Source of the DNA: Cognatazoarcus halotolerans
Lineage (GTDB): Bacteria > Pseudomonadota > Gammaproteobacteria > Burkholderiales > Rhodocyclaceae
DNA length: 64,000 nucleotides
Assembly (NCBI RefSeq): GCF_009800965.1
Contig: NZ_WUAF01000012.1
Coordinates: 99,479 to 163,478, forward strand
Direction: 5' to 3'
Shown here: positions 10,330 to 21,868 of the stretch, piece after piece
Numbering within the stretch: the stretch's first letter is position 1
Layout of the letters: every line of letters starts with the position of its first letter
The notes under the pieces: generated by a model
The model's input: only the letters and a program-made list of their open reading frames with translations
The model's database searches: none
Told to the model about the DNA's origin: nothing
Position numbers and translations under genes: made by a program

Positions 10330-12036
10330 TTACTGCTTTTGCTCGTTGAGCTTGGCCTTGAGCAGCGCACCCAGATTGGTGGTTCCGGTCGCAGCGGAGC
10401 TTTCCGAAGCCAGTTTCTGCATGGCGTCGTTCTGCTCTGCCTGATCCTTCGCACGAATCGACAGGCTGATCGAACGGGTCTTGCGATCCACGTTGATGAT
10501 CAGGGTTTCGACTTCATCACCTTCCTTGAGCATGGTGGTCAGGTCATCTACACGATGCGGCGCGGCTTCCGAAGCACGCAGGTAGCCCTCGACTTCGTCC
10601 GAAAGACCGATCACGGCACCACGTGCATCGACCGACTTCACCGTTCCGCTCACGAGGCTGTTCTTCTCGTGGGTTGCGATGAAGTTGGTGAACGGGTCAC
10701 CTTCGAGTTGCTTCACGCCAAGGGAGATACGCTCGCGCTCGACATCGATGGAAAGCACCACCGCTTCGACCTCATCACCCTTCTTGAAACGACGGACCGC
10801 TTCGTCACCCACGTCGCTCCATGACAGATCAGACAGGTGAACCAAACCGTCGATGCCGCCATCCAGACCAATAAAGACACCAAAGTCGGTGATCGACTTG
10901 ATCTGACCACGGACCTTGTCGCCCTTCTTGTGGTTGATCGCGAAATCGTCCCACGGGTTGGACAGGCACTGCTTCATGCCCAGCGAGATACGACGACGGT
11001 CTTCGTCGATTTCGAGAATCATCACCTCGACTTCGTCGCCGAGTTGCACAACCTTAGTCGGATGGATGTTCTTGTTGGTCCAGTCCATTTCGGACACGTG
11101 AACCAGACCTTCAATACCCTGCTCGACCTCCACGAATGCGCCGTAATCGGTGATGTTCGTGACCTTGCCAAACAGACGGGTACCGTTCGGGTAGCGGCGG
11201 GAGATGCCGACCCAAGGATCTTCGCCGAGTTGCTTGAGACCAAGCGAAACACGGTTCTTTTCCTGATCGAACTTGAGCACTTTTGCTTCGATCTCGTCAC
11301 CAACCGTGAGCACTTCGCTCGGATGACGGACCCTGCGCCATGCCAGATCGGTGATGTGAAGCAGGCCGTCGATACCACCGAGATCCACGAACGCACCGTA
11401 GTCGGTGATGTTCTTGACGATACCCTTGATGACGGTGCCTTCCTTGAGGTTGGAGAGCAGCTTTTCGCGCTCTTCACCCATGGTTTCTTCAAGCACCGCA
11501 CGGCGGGAAACCACCACGTTGTTACGCTTGCGATCCAGCTTGATGACCTTGAATTCGAACTCCTTACCTTCGTAAGGCGTGGTGTCCTTGACCGGGCGCA
11601 TGTCGACCAGCGAACCCGGCAGGAAGGCGCGGATCCCATTGGTCATGACCGTCAGACCGCCCTTGACACGACCGGAAATCACGCCATTGACCAGCGAACC
11701 CTCGTTGAGGGCCTTCTCCAGATCGTTCCAGGCAGCGATACGTTTAGCCTTGTCGCGCGACAGGCGCGTCTCGCCGTATCCATCCTCAAGCGCGTCGATC
11801 GCCACCTGAACGTAATCGCCCGGCTTGGTTTCGACTTCGCCGCGATCGTTGCGGAACTCTTCGATGGGGATGTAGCTTTCGGACTTGAGGCCGGCGTTCA
11901 CGATCACGAAGTTCTGATCCATTCGCACGACTTCTGCGGTGATAACCTCACCGGTACGCATTTCCTGGCGGGAAAGGGATTCCTCGAACAGGGCGGCAAA
12001 ACTTTCCTGGCTGGAGACAGGGGTGGCAGTTGACAT
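10330..12036 (-). CDS. rpsA: 30S ribosomal protein S1
   Basis: The start is placed at the ATG at 12036 ([20 protein letters not shown]), giving 568 residues, typical of proteobacterial S1; the open frame extends further upstream but that stretch has low-quality, Arg-rich sequence. Six S1/OB-fold repeats can be followed, each with a variant of [13 protein letters not shown] or [14 protein letters not shown]1 brings mRNA to the 30S subunit. It lies between aroA-cmk and ihfB in the supraoperon. Confidence 0.99.
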   Translation of the reverse strand: MSTATPVSSQESFAALFEESLSRQEMRTGEVITAEVVRMDQNFVIVNAGLKSESYIPIEEFRNDRGEVETKPGDYVQVAIDALEDGYGETRLSRDKAKRIAAWNDLEKALNEGSLVNGVISGRVKGGLTVMTNGIRAFLPGSLVDMRPVKDTTPYEGKEFEFKVIKLDRKRNNVVVSRRAVLEETMGEEREKLLSNLKEGTVIKGIVKNITDYGAFVDLGGIDGLLHITDLAWRRVRHPSEVLTVGDEIEAKVLKFDQEKNRVSLGLKQLGEDPWVGISRRYPNGTRLFGKVTNITDYGAFVEVEQGIEGLVHVSEMDWTNKNIHPTKVVQLGDEVEVMILEIDEDRRRISLGMKQCLSNPWDDFAINHKKGDKVRGQIKSITDFGVFIGLDGGIDGLVHLSDLSWSDVGDEAVRRFKKGDEVEAVVLSIDVERERISLGVKQLEGDPFTNFIATHEKNSLVSGTVKSVDARGAVIGLSDEVEGYLRASEAAPHRVDDLTTMLKEGDEVETLIINVDRKTRSISLSIRAKDQAEQNDAMQKLASESSAATGTTNLGALLKAKLNEQKQ

Positions 12037-12124
12037 TGAAAAAACCCGAAAAGTCGTCTTTCGACGACGTCTAGTTAGACACCCACCCCGGAACGTAGGT
12101 ATTCCGGGATGACGATATGGCGGA

Positions 12125-14056
12125 TCAACGTACCTGATCGAGTACGAAATCCACCGCTTGCCCGATCGACATGCCCGAGGTGTCGAGCAATACTGCATCC
12201 GGCGTTTTCTGCAGCGGCGCGACCTGTCTGCCCGAATCTCGGGCGTCACGCTCACGCAAATCGCGCAGAAGACTGTCCATGTTAGCAGGCAACCCCTTTT
12301 CGATCAACTGCTTATAACGGCGCTCAGCACGCACTTCAGCTGTCGCGGTGAGGAATATCTTGACCGTTGCGTCGGGAAAGATGACCGACCCCATGTCACG
12401 CCCATCGGCGACAAGCCCGGGACCTACGCGGTAGTTACGTTGACGTGTCACCAACGCGGCCCTCACTGCCGGTAGCGCAGCCACTTTCGAGGCACCGACC
12501 GAGCACTCTTCGCCGCGGATGACATCACTTACGTCATCCTCACCAAGCAGGACACGTCCGTGCTCAAAGCTCGCGGGTAGCGTCACAGCAAGCCGGGCAA
12601 TATCGGTCTCGGCATCAAGGGGAATACCAGCCCTCATTGCCGCAAGAGCAACGATGCGGTAAATCGACCCGCTATCCAGGTAGCGATAACCGAGCGCATC
12701 CGCGACTAACGCGGCGACGGTACCCTTTCCGGATGCAGAAGGTCCATCGATTGCGATCACCGGCACAGGAGAGCAAACCGACGCAAAGGTATCGAAAAAA
12801 CCCGGAAACGTCTTATTGACGCATTTCGGATCGTTGATCCTGACTCCCTTCCCGCCAAGACTTATCAGCGCAAAGCACATAGCCATGCGGTGATCGTCAT
12901 AGGTGTCGATCTCGGCGTACCGCAACGCGACAGGTGGCACGATTCGCAGGTAGTCCGCACCTTCCTCGACCTCGGCACCAACCTTCCTGAGCTCGGTTGC
13001 CATCGCAGATATCCGGTCCGTTTCCTTGACGCGCCAGCTGGCAATATTCGTCAGTCGGCACGGACCGTCGGCAAAGAGCGCGGTGATCGCAAGCGTCATC
13101 GCCGCATCCGGGATATGGTTGAGGTCCATGTCGAAGGCCTTCAAGCGCCCAACTTCCGGGGCGCGAGCCTCGATCCAGCTTTCTCCGGCTTCCACCTGGG
13201 CGCCGATCTGAGCCAAGGCCTCCGCGAAACGTACGTCACCCTGAATGCTGTCGGCACCTACGCCTTCCACGCGCACAGGCCCCCCACCGATCGCGCCTGC
13301 AGCGAGGAAATAGGACGCGCTTGACGCGTCGCCTTCGACGAAGATTCGACCCGGGCTGCAATAGCGCGCACCGCCTGGTATCACGAACCGTGCCCACCCG
13401 TCACGCTTTACCCGAACGCCGAAGCGCTCCATCAAGGCAAGGGTAATGGCGATGTATGGCTTCGAAATGAGTTCACCCACAACCTCGATCGCAGTTTCCT
13501 CACCGGTGAGTGGCAGCGCCATGAGTAGAGCCGTCAGAAACTGACTCGACACGTCGCCGCGTATCTTCACGACGCCACCCGGACGAATTTCACCAGGATG
13601 GACTGCAAGTGGGGGGAAACCGCCGTTACCGAGATACTTTATACGTGCTCCGATCTGGGCGAGGCCATCGATCAGGTCGCCTATGGGGCGCTCGTGCATG
13701 CGGGGTACACCCGATAGCTCGTATTCACCACCGGAAAGAGCAAGTGCGGCCGTGAGCGGCCGAAAGGCGGTGCCTGCATTTCCGAGGAAGAGCTTGGCGG
13801 ACTTGACCGGAAATGCGCCGCCCACGCCATCGACAATATAGTGGTCGCTGCCTGCCTCCCGGGACCATTGCACGCCGAGCGCTGCCAGCGCTTCGAGCAT
13901 CCGGTCTACATCATCGGAGCTGAGCAGGTCACGGATCTCGGTCCGCCCCTCGGCAAGCGCCGCAAGCAGCAGTGTCCTGTTCGAGATGCTCTTCGACCCC
14001 GGAAGACGGACGCATCCCCGTGCGCTCAGGGCCGGGGCAAGTTCAATGTATTCCAC
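12125..14056 (-). CDS. aroA-cmk: Fused EPSP synthase and cytidylate kinase (AroA-Cmk)
   Basis: One uninterrupted 643-codon frame covers two enzymes that are usually separate. Residues 1 to about 425 are EPSP synthase ([20 protein letters not shown] at 19-38, [13 protein letters not shown], and the usual ending [10 protein letters not shown]), the sixth step of the shikimate pathway. Residues 431-643 are cytidylate kinase (Walker [10 protein letters not shown] at 438-446, [23 protein letters not shown]), which phosphorylates CMP/dCMP. The junction is only a few residues (VCSPVP), with no stop codon. A GTG falls at the cmk boundary but has no Shine-Dalgarno sequence. All active-site motifs look intact in both halves. 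In relatives aroA and cmk are adjacent, so the fusion needs only loss of one stop. Confidence 0.95.
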   Translation of the reverse strand: MEYIELAPALSARGCVRLPGSKSISNRTLLLAALAEGRTEIRDLLSSDDVDRMLEALAALGVQWSREAGSDHYIVDGVGGAFPVKSAKLFLGNAGTAFRPLTAALALSGGEYELSGVPRMHERPIGDLIDGLAQIGARIKYLGNGGFPPLAVHPGEIRPGGVVKIRGDVSSQFLTALLMALPLTGEETAIEVVGELISKPYIAITLALMERFGVRVKRDGWARFVIPGGARYCSPGRIFVEGDASSASYFLAAGAIGGGPVRVEGVGADSIQGDVRFAEALAQIGAQVEAGESWIEARAPEVGRLKAFDMDLNHIPDAAMTLAITALFADGPCRLTNIASWRVKETDRISAMATELRKVGAEVEEGADYLRIVPPVALRYAEIDTYDDHRMAMCFALISLGGKGVRINDPKCVNKTFPGFFDTFASVCSPVPVIAIDGPSASGKGTVAALVADALGYRYLDSGSIYRIVALAAMRAGIPLDAETDIARLAVTLPASFEHGRVLLGEDDVSDVIRGEECSVGASKVAALPAVRAALVTRQRNYRVGPGLVADGRDMGSVIFPDATVKIFLTATAEVRAERRYKQLIEKGLPANMDSLLRDLRERDARDSGRQVAPLQKTPDAVLLDTSGMSIGQAVDFVLDQVR

Positions 14057-14065
14057 TTTTTCGAC

Positions 14066-14944
14066 TCAATTGTTGAGGTGTTTCTCGGCCCAAGCATTTC
14101 GCGCGTCGCGCGCTTCGCCGAAGATGCCTTCAAGCCCCGCCCCGTCTCCGGACATCAGGTATGCGCGCAGCAAGGCCAATTCCGCAAGATAGGCGTCAAG
14201 CTCCCCCAGCAATGCCTGCCTGTTAGCGACGCAGATGTCACGCCACATTTCCGGGTGACCTCCGGCAATACGGGTGAAGTCGCGAAAACCGCTCGCGGCG
14301 TAGCTGAAAAGCTGTTCGGCGTTGGCGCGCTGAGCCAGGTCATGAACAAGTCCAAAAGCAAGCAGGTGCGGCAGGTGGCTGACCGCCGCGAAGACACGAT
14401 CATGCTCCTGGGGCGACATCTGATAGAGGACCGCACCACAGGCCCCCCAAACGGCACGCACGCGCTCAATGGCAGCGGGATCATTTTCCGGCAGTGGCGT
14501 AACCACGACCTTTCGACCCTGATATAGCGTCGAAAAAGCGGCGCCGACCCCGCTCTTTTCTGCGCCGGCGATGGGGTGCGACGGGACGACTCTCGCCAGG
14601 TTGGCATCGAGATGCCGATAGACCGCCTCGATCACATCCCGTTTGGTACTGCCCGCGTCGGTAACCACCGTCTGCGGTTCAAGATGCGGCGCCATGGCTG
14701 CCATCACTGCATCCATCTGCCCAACAGGGGTTGCAACGAGCACGAAATCTGCGCCGGCAAGGGCTTCACTCCAGCCATCCGCGATTTCGTCGACCACCCC
14801 CGCGGAGCGGGCTGCCAGCAAGGACTCCGACGAACGCCCGATGCCGACTATGTGTTTCACGACACCGGCCTCGCGCAGGGCAAGCGCCACCGACCCTCCG
14901 ATCAGTCCAACGCCGCAGATTACGAGCTTCCCGATGGTCTCCAT
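14066..14944 (-). CDS. tyrA: Prephenate (or arogenate) dehydrogenase
   Basis: The 292-residue protein starts METIGKLVICGVGLIGGSVALAL, an NAD(P)-binding Rossmann glycine loop, and continues with VVTDAGSTKRDV, VPSHPIAGAEKSGV and HDRVFAAVSHLPHLLAF, all TyrA-family motifs (the His of SHPIAG and of SHLPH are active-site positions). It oxidatively decarboxylates prephenate, or arogenate, toward tyrosine. It has no fused chorismate mutase or ACT domain. It lies 9 bp ahead of aroA-cmk and 23 bp after hisC. Confidence 0.96.
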   Translation of the reverse strand: METIGKLVICGVGLIGGSVALALREAGVVKHIVGIGRSSESLLAARSAGVVDEIADGWSEALAGADFVLVATPVGQMDAVMAAMAPHLEPQTVVTDAGSTKRDVIEAVYRHLDANLARVVPSHPIAGAEKSGVGAAFSTLYQGRKVVVTPLPENDPAAIERVRAVWGACGAVLYQMSPQEHDRVFAAVSHLPHLLAFGLVHDLAQRANAEQLFSYAASGFRDFTRIAGGHPEMWRDICVANRQALLGELDAYLAELALLRAYLMSGDGAGLEGIFGEARDARNAWAEKHLNN

Positions 14945-14967
14945 CTGATCAATTCAGGCACCGGACC

Positions 14968-16065
14968 TCAGGCCAGCGCCAACCTCAGCGCGTCGATGAA
15001 GCGGGCGTTCTCTGACTCGAGGCCAATCGAAACCCGTAGCCATTCGGGCATTCCATAGCCCGCGATTGGCCTCACGATGACGCCCTGCTCCAGCAATCGC
15101 CGGTTCACGCCGGCTGCATCGCCGACCTTGACCGTGACGAAATTTCCGGATGACGGGATCGTTTCCAGCCCCATTTCGTTCATCGCCGCCGCAATCCGAG
15201 CCATGCCGGCACGGTTCAACTCGGCACTGCGGATCAGAAAATCCTGATCATCCAGCGCCGCCGTCGCCGCCGCCAACGCAATGCTGCTCACGTTGAAGGG
15301 CTGGCGCACCCTGTTGAGCAGGTCGATCACCTCTGGATGCCCCAGCCCGTAGCCAACACGCAATCCCGCCAGACCATAGGCTTTCGAGAAAGTCCTGCAC
15401 ACCAACAGGTTCGGGAAACGGGCAAGCCACGCGACAGAATCGTATCGACGTGATTCGTCCAGGTATTCGGTGTAGGCCTCGTCGAGCACCACCAGGACGT
15501 CCGCGGGCACCCTCGCAAGAAAAGCCAGCAGTACCTCGCCGGCGATGAAAGTGCCTGTCGGGTTGTTTGGATTGGCAATGAAGACCACGCGCGTCGCCGG
15601 CGTTATCGCGGTAAGCATTGCGTCGAGATCATGGCCATAGTTTACTGCCGGCACCTGAACGCCCTTGGCACCGACCGATTGCGTCGCGAGCGGATACACC
15701 GCAAACGCGTACTGCGAGAATACGGCATCCCGACCCGGCCCAAGCAACGCTCGCGCGACGAGATCAAGCACATCGTTCGAACCGTTCCCGAGCACCACTT
15801 GCGCGGCGCTCAAGGCAAATCGCCTCGACAGCGCCGCCTTGAGTTCAAATCCGTTACCGTCGGGATAACGAGCGATCTCGGTCATCGCCTCGGTTGCCGC
15901 TGCTCGAGCCAGTGCCCCCATCCCCAGCGGGTTCTCGTTAGAAGCCAGCTTCACGATGCCGGCCTCCTCCAGCCCCAACTCGCGAGCAAGTTCAGAAATC
16001 GGCTTGCCCGGCTGATAGGGTGAAATTGCGCGGACATAATCCGGCGCGTTTGCAGCAACGCTCAT
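14968..16065 (-). CDS. hisC: Histidinol-phosphate / aromatic aminotransferase
   Basis: The 365-residue fold-type I PLP transaminase carries VVLGNGSNDVLDLVARA, FIANPNNPTGTF, VLDEAYTEYLD and the PLP lysine in CRTFSKAYGLAGLRVGYG, the HisC pattern. GGAG lies before the ATG. Its place between pheA and tyrA, away from any his operon, suggests it acts as the aromatic aminotransferase (the broad-specificity HisC seen in this supraoperon in Pseudomonas), perhaps in addition to histidine synthesis. Sequence alone does not decide substrate preference. Confidence 0.93.
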   Translation of the reverse strand: MSVAANAPDYVRAISPYQPGKPISELARELGLEEAGIVKLASNENPLGMGALARAAATEAMTEIARYPDGNGFELKAALSRRFALSAAQVVLGNGSNDVLDLVARALLGPGRDAVFSQYAFAVYPLATQSVGAKGVQVPAVNYGHDLDAMLTAITPATRVVFIANPNNPTGTFIAGEVLLAFLARVPADVLVVLDEAYTEYLDESRRYDSVAWLARFPNLLVCRTFSKAYGLAGLRVGYGLGHPEVIDLLNRVRQPFNVSSIALAAATAALDDQDFLIRSAELNRAGMARIAAAMNEMGLETIPSSGNFVTVKVGDAAGVNRRLLEQGVIVRPIAGYGMPEWLRVSIGLESENARFIDALRLALA

Positions 16066-16087
16066 GCGCTGTCTCCAGAATTCGTTC

Positions 16088-17161
16088 TCAAAGGGCGGCT
16101 ACCGGATACGACCCGAGCACTTTTACGAACGCCGCCTTCTCGTTCAGAGCCTTCAGCGCCGCGGCAACCTGATCGTCGCTTTGATGACCCGTCATGTCTA
16201 CGAAGAATACGTACTCCCACAATCCACCTCGCGCAGGCCGGGACTGCAGCTTGGTCATGTCGACGCCATAGCGTGCGATGGGTTCGAGCAGTTCATGCAT
16301 CGCACCTGGCCGGTTTGGGGCAGAGAACACCACGGAGGTTTTGTCCCTGCCACTCGGGCCGGTTTCGTGACGCGAGATCACAAGGAAGCGTGTGCTGTTG
16401 TTGGGATCGTCTTCGACGTTCGCGGCGAGCACCTTCAGGCCGTATAGCTCGGCAGCCGCCTCCCCCGCAATGGCACAGGACTCGCCATCTTCTGCGGCAA
16501 GCCTTGCCGCCTCCGCGTTGCTCGCCACCGGGACGCGGGGCACGTGCGCGAGATTGCGGTTCAGCCATTCATGGCATTGCGCCAATGACTGTGAATGCGA
16601 ATAAAGTCGCTTGGCAGCGCCGATACCGTCCGCCTTCGAGAGGAGGTGTTGATGAATCCGGAGCTTGACCTCACCGCAGATCTTTAGCGGATTGGCGAGC
16701 AACAGATCCAGCGTGCCGCCAACCGCACCTTCGGTTGAGTTCTCCACCGGCACGACACCATAGTCGAGATTGCCGGACTCTACTGCGCGGAATACCTCAT
16801 CGATGGTCGGCATCGGCACGAATGACGGTGCACCACCAAAATGCTTGCGCGAAGCGCTTTCCGAAAACGTCCCTGCAGGCCCGAGGTAGCCGACCTTGAG
16901 CGGTCTTTCGAGTGCCAAGCAATGCGACATGATCTCGCGAAAGATCCGCTGCACTGCCGAATCCGGCAAAGGACCGGGGTTGAGTTCGGCCAGCCGGCGA
17001 AGAACCTGCGCTTCCCGCTCCGGCCGGTAGATGCTGCCCTGCTTGATCTCGCCGACCCGCTGAGCGCACTTCGCCCGCTGCGAGAGGCGATCGAGAATTT
17101 CCTCATCGAGCCGATCGATGCTGCTACGCAGGCTCAGCAGCTCGTCGCGTTCGTCACTCAT
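16088..17161 (-). CDS. pheA: Bifunctional chorismate mutase / prephenate dehydratase (P-protein)
   Basis: The ATG at 17161 (MSDERDELLSLRSSIDRLDE), with GGAG upstream, gives 357 residues. Residues 1-85 form an AroQ chorismate mutase, about 90-270 a prephenate dehydratase (GYLGPAGTFSE, VPVENSTEGAVGGTLDLL, NNSTRFLVI), and about 275-357 an ACT regulatory domain. The ACT domain keeps a GAMHELL variant of the phenylalanine-binding GALV motif, but the usual ESRP motif reads QSRP (LQSRPARGG). It channels chorismate to phenylpyruvate. It lies between serC and hisC, 13 and 22 bp away. The Glu-to-Gln change could alter feedback inhibition. Confidence 0.97.
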   Translation of the reverse strand: MSDERDELLSLRSSIDRLDEEILDRLSQRAKCAQRVGEIKQGSIYRPEREAQVLRRLAELNPGPLPDSAVQRIFREIMSHCLALERPLKVGYLGPAGTFSESASRKHFGGAPSFVPMPTIDEVFRAVESGNLDYGVVPVENSTEGAVGGTLDLLLANPLKICGEVKLRIHQHLLSKADGIGAAKRLYSHSQSLAQCHEWLNRNLAHVPRVPVASNAEAARLAAEDGESCAIAGEAAAELYGLKVLAANVEDDPNNSTRFLVISRHETGPSGRDKTSVVFSAPNRPGAMHELLEPIARYGVDMTKLQSRPARGGLWEYVFFVDMTGHQSDDQVAAALKALNEKAAFVKVLGSYPVAAL

Positions 17162-17174
17162 GCCGTCTCCACTC

Positions 17175-18272
17175 TTAGCTCTTGTGTTGCGCAAAATCGC
17201 GCATGTAATTCACCAGCGCCTCGACACCTTCGATCGGCATCGCATTGTAGATGGATGCCCTCATGCCACCGACCGACTTGTGCCCTTTCAACTGCACCAG
17301 CCCCGCTTCACGCGCCCCTGCAAGAAACGCCTCATTGCGCGACTCGTCCGCCAGGAAAAAAGGGACGTTCATGCGCGAGCGGCAGGCCGGATCCACTCGA
17401 TTCTCGTAGAAATCGCAGTCGTCGAGAAAATCGTACAACAGGGCCGCCTTCGCGATATTGCGACGCTCGATCTCCGCCACGCCACCAAGAGCCTTCAACC
17501 ACTTGAAAACGAGGCCGGCGACGTAGATCGAGTAGGTCGGCGGTGTGTTGTACATCGACCCATTCTCTGCGACCAGACGATAATCGAAGGCGGAGGGACA
17601 ATCAGGATGGGCGTGCCCGATGAGATCATCACGGACGATCACGATCGTAAGCCCCGCGGGGCCTATGTTCTTTTGCGCACCACCAAACAGTAGGCCGTAC
17701 TTGGAAAAGTCGACCGGCCTGGAAAGTATGTGAGAGGACACATCCGCGACCACGGGCACTTCCGGGCGCCCGAGCGCGGCCATGTCCGGATCGAAGGGAT
17801 ACTCGACCCCGCCGATGGTTTCGTTGGTACATACAAACAGATAGGCGGGATCTTCGGACACTCGCCACGACGACATCGGCGGCACCGTCGTAAAGCCTGA
17901 CCCTTCCGCCGTCGCCGCCACGCCTGCAGTGCAGAAACGTCCGGCCTCCTTGTGCGACTTCACGGCCCACGATCCAGTAAGCACATAGTCGGCACTGCGT
18001 CGCTCACCGAGGAGGTTGAGCGGAATGATCGCGTTTTCGGCAATCGCGCCGCCCTGCATGAAGAGAATGCGGAAATTCGGCGGAACCCCAAGCAACTTAC
18101 GCAGATCGGCTTCAGCCTCTTCATAGATTGAGGTGAACTCCTTGCCGCGATGACTCATTTCCATCACGCCCATGCCCGAGCCATGCCAATCCAGCATTTC
18201 CTCCGCGGCCTGCTTCAGCACGGCCTCGGGCAGGACCGCAGGCCCCGCGCTGAAGTTGAAAACACGACTCAT
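17175..18272 (-). CDS. serC: Phosphoserine aminotransferase
   Basis: The 365-residue protein begins [19 protein letters not shown], the SerC signature, with the PLP lysine in [14 protein letters not shown] and a C-terminal [11 protein letters not shown]. It converts phosphohydroxypyruvate to phosphoserine for serine synthesis and can serve pyridoxine synthesis. Its ATG overlaps the gyrA stop by 4 bp (ATGA), so it is translationally coupled to gyrA. It leads the aromatic part of the supraoperon, with pheA 13 bp downstream. Confidence 0.98.
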   Translation of the reverse strand: MSRVFNFSAGPAVLPEAVLKQAAEEMLDWHGSGMGVMEMSHRGKEFTSIYEEAEADLRKLLGVPPNFRILFMQGGAIAENAIIPLNLLGERRSADYVLTGSWAVKSHKEAGRFCTAGVAATAEGSGFTTVPPMSSWRVSEDPAYLFVCTNETIGGVEYPFDPDMAALGRPEVPVVADVSSHILSRPVDFSKYGLLFGGAQKNIGPAGLTIVIVRDDLIGHAHPDCPSAFDYRLVAENGSMYNTPPTYSIYVAGLVFKWLKALGGVAEIERRNIAKAALLYDFLDDCDFYENRVDPACRSRMNVPFFLADESRNEAFLAGAREAGLVQLKGHKSVGGMRASIYNAMPIEGVEALVNYMRDFAQHKS

Positions 18273-20899
18273 TCCTTCGCCCCATCATCGTTCGTACCGC
18301 TGCCTTCCGGATCGCTTGCCTCGGTTGCCGCAGTCTCGCCGCCTTCGACATCCGCATAGGCATCCTCGTCCGACTCGGCGACCTTTTCAACACCCGCAAG
18401 GAAGGTGCCTTCATCCAGAGAAATGAGCGTCACACCCTGAGTCGAACGCCCCATTTCGCGAATGCTCGTGACCTTGGTGCGAATCAGCACACCACCGGTC
18501 GAAATCAGCATGATCTCGCCGGCGGGTTCGACCAGGACCGCCGCAACCAGCTTGCCATTGCGCTCCGACGTCTGGATGGCGATCATGCCTTTTGTGCCGC
18601 GGCCGTGGCGTGTGTATTCCGCCACTGGCGTGCGCTTGCCATAGCCATTTTCGGTTGCGGTCAGCACCGACTGCTCTTCATCGCTGGCGACCAGCATGGC
18701 GATCACCAGTTGCCCGTCTTCGAGGGTCATGCCTCGCACGCCACGGGCCTCGCGGCCCATCGGCCGGACGTCGCCTTCACCGAAGCGAACCGCCTTGCCG
18801 GCATCGGAGAACAACATGACGTCACTCTCGCCGTCAGTAATGGCAACACCGATGAGGTGATCACCGTCGTCCAGGTTGACCGCGATGATCCCGGCTTTGC
18901 GCGGATTCGAGAAGGCCGTCAGGGCGGTCTTTTTAACGGTGCCCATGGAGGTTGCCATGAACACGAAGTGGTCCTCATCGAACTCCTTGACTGGCAGAAC
19001 CGCTGTGATCTTTTCGCCCTCGACAAGCGGAAACAGGTTCACGATCGGCTTGCCGCGCGAATTGCGCGTACCCTCGGGCACCTCATAAACCTTCAGCCAG
19101 TACGCGCGGCCGCGATTCGAGAAGCACAGGATGGTGTCATGCGTATTGGCCACGAACAGACGATCGATGAAATCCTCGTCCTTCATCGAAGTGGCCTGCT
19201 TGCCGCGCCCCCCCCTGCGCTGCGCGCGATAGTCCGCGAGGGGCTGACGCTTGAAGTAGCCTGCGTGCGACAGCGTCACCACCATGTCTTCCGGGGCAAT
19301 CAGATCCTCGATGTTTATCTCGGCCGTATTCATCACCACTTCGGAACGGCGCGGGTCACCGAACTGGTTCCTGATCGCGGTCAGCTCCTCCGAGATGATC
19401 GAAGTGATGCGCTCGGGACGGGCAAGAATGTCGAGCAGATCGGTAATCAGATCCATGACCTCGCGGTACTCACCGACGATCTTGTCCTGTTCGAGCCCCG
19501 TCAGCCGCTGCAGGCGCAGCTCGAGGATGGCCTGGGCCTGGACATCGGAAAGCCTGTACCCCTGATCCGAAAGACCGAACTCGGGCAGTAACCCATCAGG
19601 TCGGTAGCTGTCGGCCATCGCCCGCGAGAGCATTTCCTCTACCAGCGGGGAGCGCCAGACACGATCCATCAGCTCGCGCTTTGCCTCGGGCGGCGTTGGC
19701 GCCGCCTTGATCAAGGCAATGATCTCGTCGACATTCGACAATGCGACGGCAAGACCTTCCAGGACATGGCCCCGCTCACGAGCCTTGCGCAATTCGAAGA
19801 CAGTGCGGCGGGTAATGACCTCGCGCCGATGCGACAGGAAGCAATCCAGCATCTGCTTGAGGTTGAGCAGGCGTGGCCGGCCATCGACCAGCGCCACCAT
19901 GTTCATCCCGAAGGTGTCCTGCATCTGGGTCTGCTTGAACAGGTTGTTCAGCACAACCTCGGCCACTTCACCCCGCTTGAGCTCGATCACGACCCGCATG
20001 CCCGACTTGTCGGACTCGTCACGAATCTCGCTGATGCCCTCTATCCGCTTGTCGTTGACCAACTCTGCGATCTTCTCGAGCAGCGTCTTCTTGTTAACCT
20101 GGTATGGCAGCTCGTCGACGATGATCGCCTGTCGGTCGCCCTTGCCGATGTCTTCGAAGTGCGTGCGAGCCCGCATGACCACGCGCCCTCTGCCTGTCCG
20201 GTAGCCCTCGTGCACGCCATGCAGGCCATAGATCATCGCAGCCGTCGGAAAATCCGGCGCCTTGATGATGCGGATCAGATCCTCGATGTCCATCTGCGGA
20301 TCGGCCAGCAAGGCAAGACATGCCTCGACCACCTCGGAAAGGTTGTGCGGCGGAATGTTGGTGGCCATGCCGACGGCAATGCCGCCCGAACCGTTGATCA
20401 GCAGGTTCGGGAGCCGGGTCGGCAACACCAGCGGCTCCTTTTCCGAGCCGTCGTAGTTCGGGCCGAAATCGACCGTCTCCTTTTCGATATCGGCCAGCAG
20501 CTCATGGCCGATCCGCGCCATGCGAATCTCGGTGTAACGCATCGCCGCCGCGTTATCACCATCAACTGAACCGAAGTTGCCCTGTCCATCGACCAGCATG
20601 TATCGCAGCGAGAAATCCTGCGCCATGCGCACGATCGTGTCGTAAACCGATTGATCGCCGTGCGGATGGTATTTACCGATGACGTCACCGACGATGCGTG
20701 CCGACTTCTTGTAAGCCCTGTTCCAGTCGTTCGAAAGCTCGTGCATCGCATACAGCACGCGACGGTGCACCGGCTTCAGTCCATCCCGTGCGTCAGGCAA
20801 AGCGCGCCCCACGATCACGCTCATTGCGTAGTCGAGATAGGAGTGGCGCATCTCCTCCTCGAGACTGATTGGCAGGGTCTCTTTGGCGAACTGTGTCAT
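18269..20899 (-). CDS. gyrA: DNA gyrase subunit A
   Basis: The start is placed at the ATG at 20899 ([28 protein letters not shown]), giving 876 residues. The quinolone-resistance region reads [17 protein letters not shown], with Ser at the position equivalent to E. coli Ser83 and Tyr before the Asp87-equivalent region; the catalytic tyrosine lies in [12 protein letters not shown]. Six beta-pinwheel repeats fill the C-terminal third, including the GyrA-box QRRGGRGK. It ends with an acidic tail. It is the first gene of the supraoperon. A TAAAAT hexamer about 45 bp upstream could be a -10 box, but no good -35 accompanies it. Confidence 0.99.
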   Translation of the reverse strand: MTQFAKETLPISLEEEMRHSYLDYAMSVIVGRALPDARDGLKPVHRRVLYAMHELSNDWNRAYKKSARIVGDVIGKYHPHGDQSVYDTIVRMAQDFSLRYMLVDGQGNFGSVDGDNAAAMRYTEIRMARIGHELLADIEKETVDFGPNYDGSEKEPLVLPTRLPNLLINGSGGIAVGMATNIPPHNLSEVVEACLALLADPQMDIEDLIRIIKAPDFPTAAMIYGLHGVHEGYRTGRGRVVMRARTHFEDIGKGDRQAIIVDELPYQVNKKTLLEKIAELVNDKRIEGISEIRDESDKSGMRVVIELKRGEVAEVVLNNLFKQTQMQDTFGMNMVALVDGRPRLLNLKQMLDCFLSHRREVITRRTVFELRKARERGHVLEGLAVALSNVDEIIALIKAAPTPPEAKRELMDRVWRSPLVEEMLSRAMADSYRPDGLLPEFGLSDQGYRLSDVQAQAILELRLQRLTGLEQDKIVGEYREVMDLITDLLDILARPERITSIISEELTAIRNQFGDPRRSEVVMNTAEINIEDLIAPEDMVVTLSHAGYFKRQPLADYRAQRRGGRGKQATSMKDEDFIDRLFVANTHDTILCFSNRGRAYWLKVYEVPEGTRNSRGKPIVNLFPLVEGEKITAVLPVKEFDEDHFVFMATSMGTVKKTALTAFSNPRKAGIIAVNLDDGDHLIGVAITDGESDVMLFSDAGKAVRFGEGDVRPMGREARGVRGMTLEDGQLVIAMLVASDEEQSVLTATENGYGKRTPVAEYTRHGRGTKGMIAIQTSERNGKLVAAVLVEPAGEIMLISTGGVLIRTKVTSIREMGRSTQGVTLISLDEGTFLAGVEKVAESDEDAYADVEGGETAATEASDPEGSGTNDDGAKE

Positions 20900-21087
20900 G
20901 GAGATCTTCGAAGCGGCGAGCTCAAAATGAAAAACACGCGATTTTAGCATGCGCGGCCGGCCCACCCTCCCTGCAACGCTCTGTACATTCGATGTTGCGC
21001 CAGACGTCCTGCGCTTGAATCCCCGCACCAATCAAGCAGCGGGCATCACTCGTCATGCGACACACTCCGCCAACGAGGAATCGATCC

Positions 21088-21799
21088 GTGATCGCCAAAC
21101 GACTGGCCCGGTCTGCCATCATGGCGGGCGCCGCCTTTGCTCTTTCTGCAGTCGAGGCGGATGTGGTTGTCGACGGAAAAGACGACACGCCCTATGTCGT
21201 CGATGGTCGCAACGTCGTGGCAATAAGTGGAGCCGACCTATGCTGGCGCACCGGCGACTGGTTTCCGGCTGCGGCCGCCTCGGCAATGGCCGGACAACAC
21301 GCGGCCGGCTGCGCCTGCGACGGTGACATCGCACCCAAGGACAAGTGCGTAGCGCCGATGACCGCGACCACGGTAACGAAACCCGCCTCCGAACCCCCGC
21401 CCACCGCCACTTCACCCAAGACAATCAGACCGTCGTCCAAGGCACCGTCCGATTTGAACAAGCCATGCTCAAGACCGATGGCAACACCGCCATCGACCGG
21501 GAAATCCTTGCCAGGCTGCCGGAATTCGGGGCGATCCGCATGATCACCGTTTCCGGGTACGCAGACCGCACGGGTTCGCCCCCCCATAACCAACAGTTCT
21601 CCGAAAGGCGGGCGGATGCAGTGAAGAACTATCTTGTGTCGAAGGGTATCAATGCCGACCGGGTCGAAACCTTCGGCTATGGGAACACGCAGCCTGTTTG
21701 GGGGTGAATTGCCCGGACAGCCTGTCCCGCAAGGACTTGATCGGGTGTCTTGCACTAGACCGCCGGGTTGTCGTGGAAACAAAGGGCACGGCAAAATAG
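21088..21799 (+). pseudogene. OmpA-family outer membrane protein, frameshifted copy
   Basis: Three frames together spell a paralogue of the intact gene at 23273. Frame one starts at a GTG at 21088 (GAGGA 8 nt upstream) and gives a signal peptide, then DVVVDGK, VVDGRNVVA and GADLCWRTGDW, matching the paralogue. Around 21390-21425 homology moves to a second frame (TVVQGTVRFEQAMLK through GYGNTQPVWG, stop at 21705). In a third frame, CPDSLSRKDLIGCLALDRRV runs to a TAG at 21797-21799. Each shift equals loss of one base, the second beside a run of five G at 21700-21704. It is either a true pseudogene or two homopolymer base-call errors. Confidence 0.85.
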
Positions 21800-21868
21800 G
21801 ACGCTGAAGCCCCGATTCCGAACCCCGCCGGATGCGGCAGTTCCTCATCCTTAAAGCGAGACCGACCG

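Noticed and set aside
10837..12033. 398-codon plus-strand frame opposite rpsA
   Set aside because: It is an antisense shadow of the S1 repeats, caused by their codon bias.
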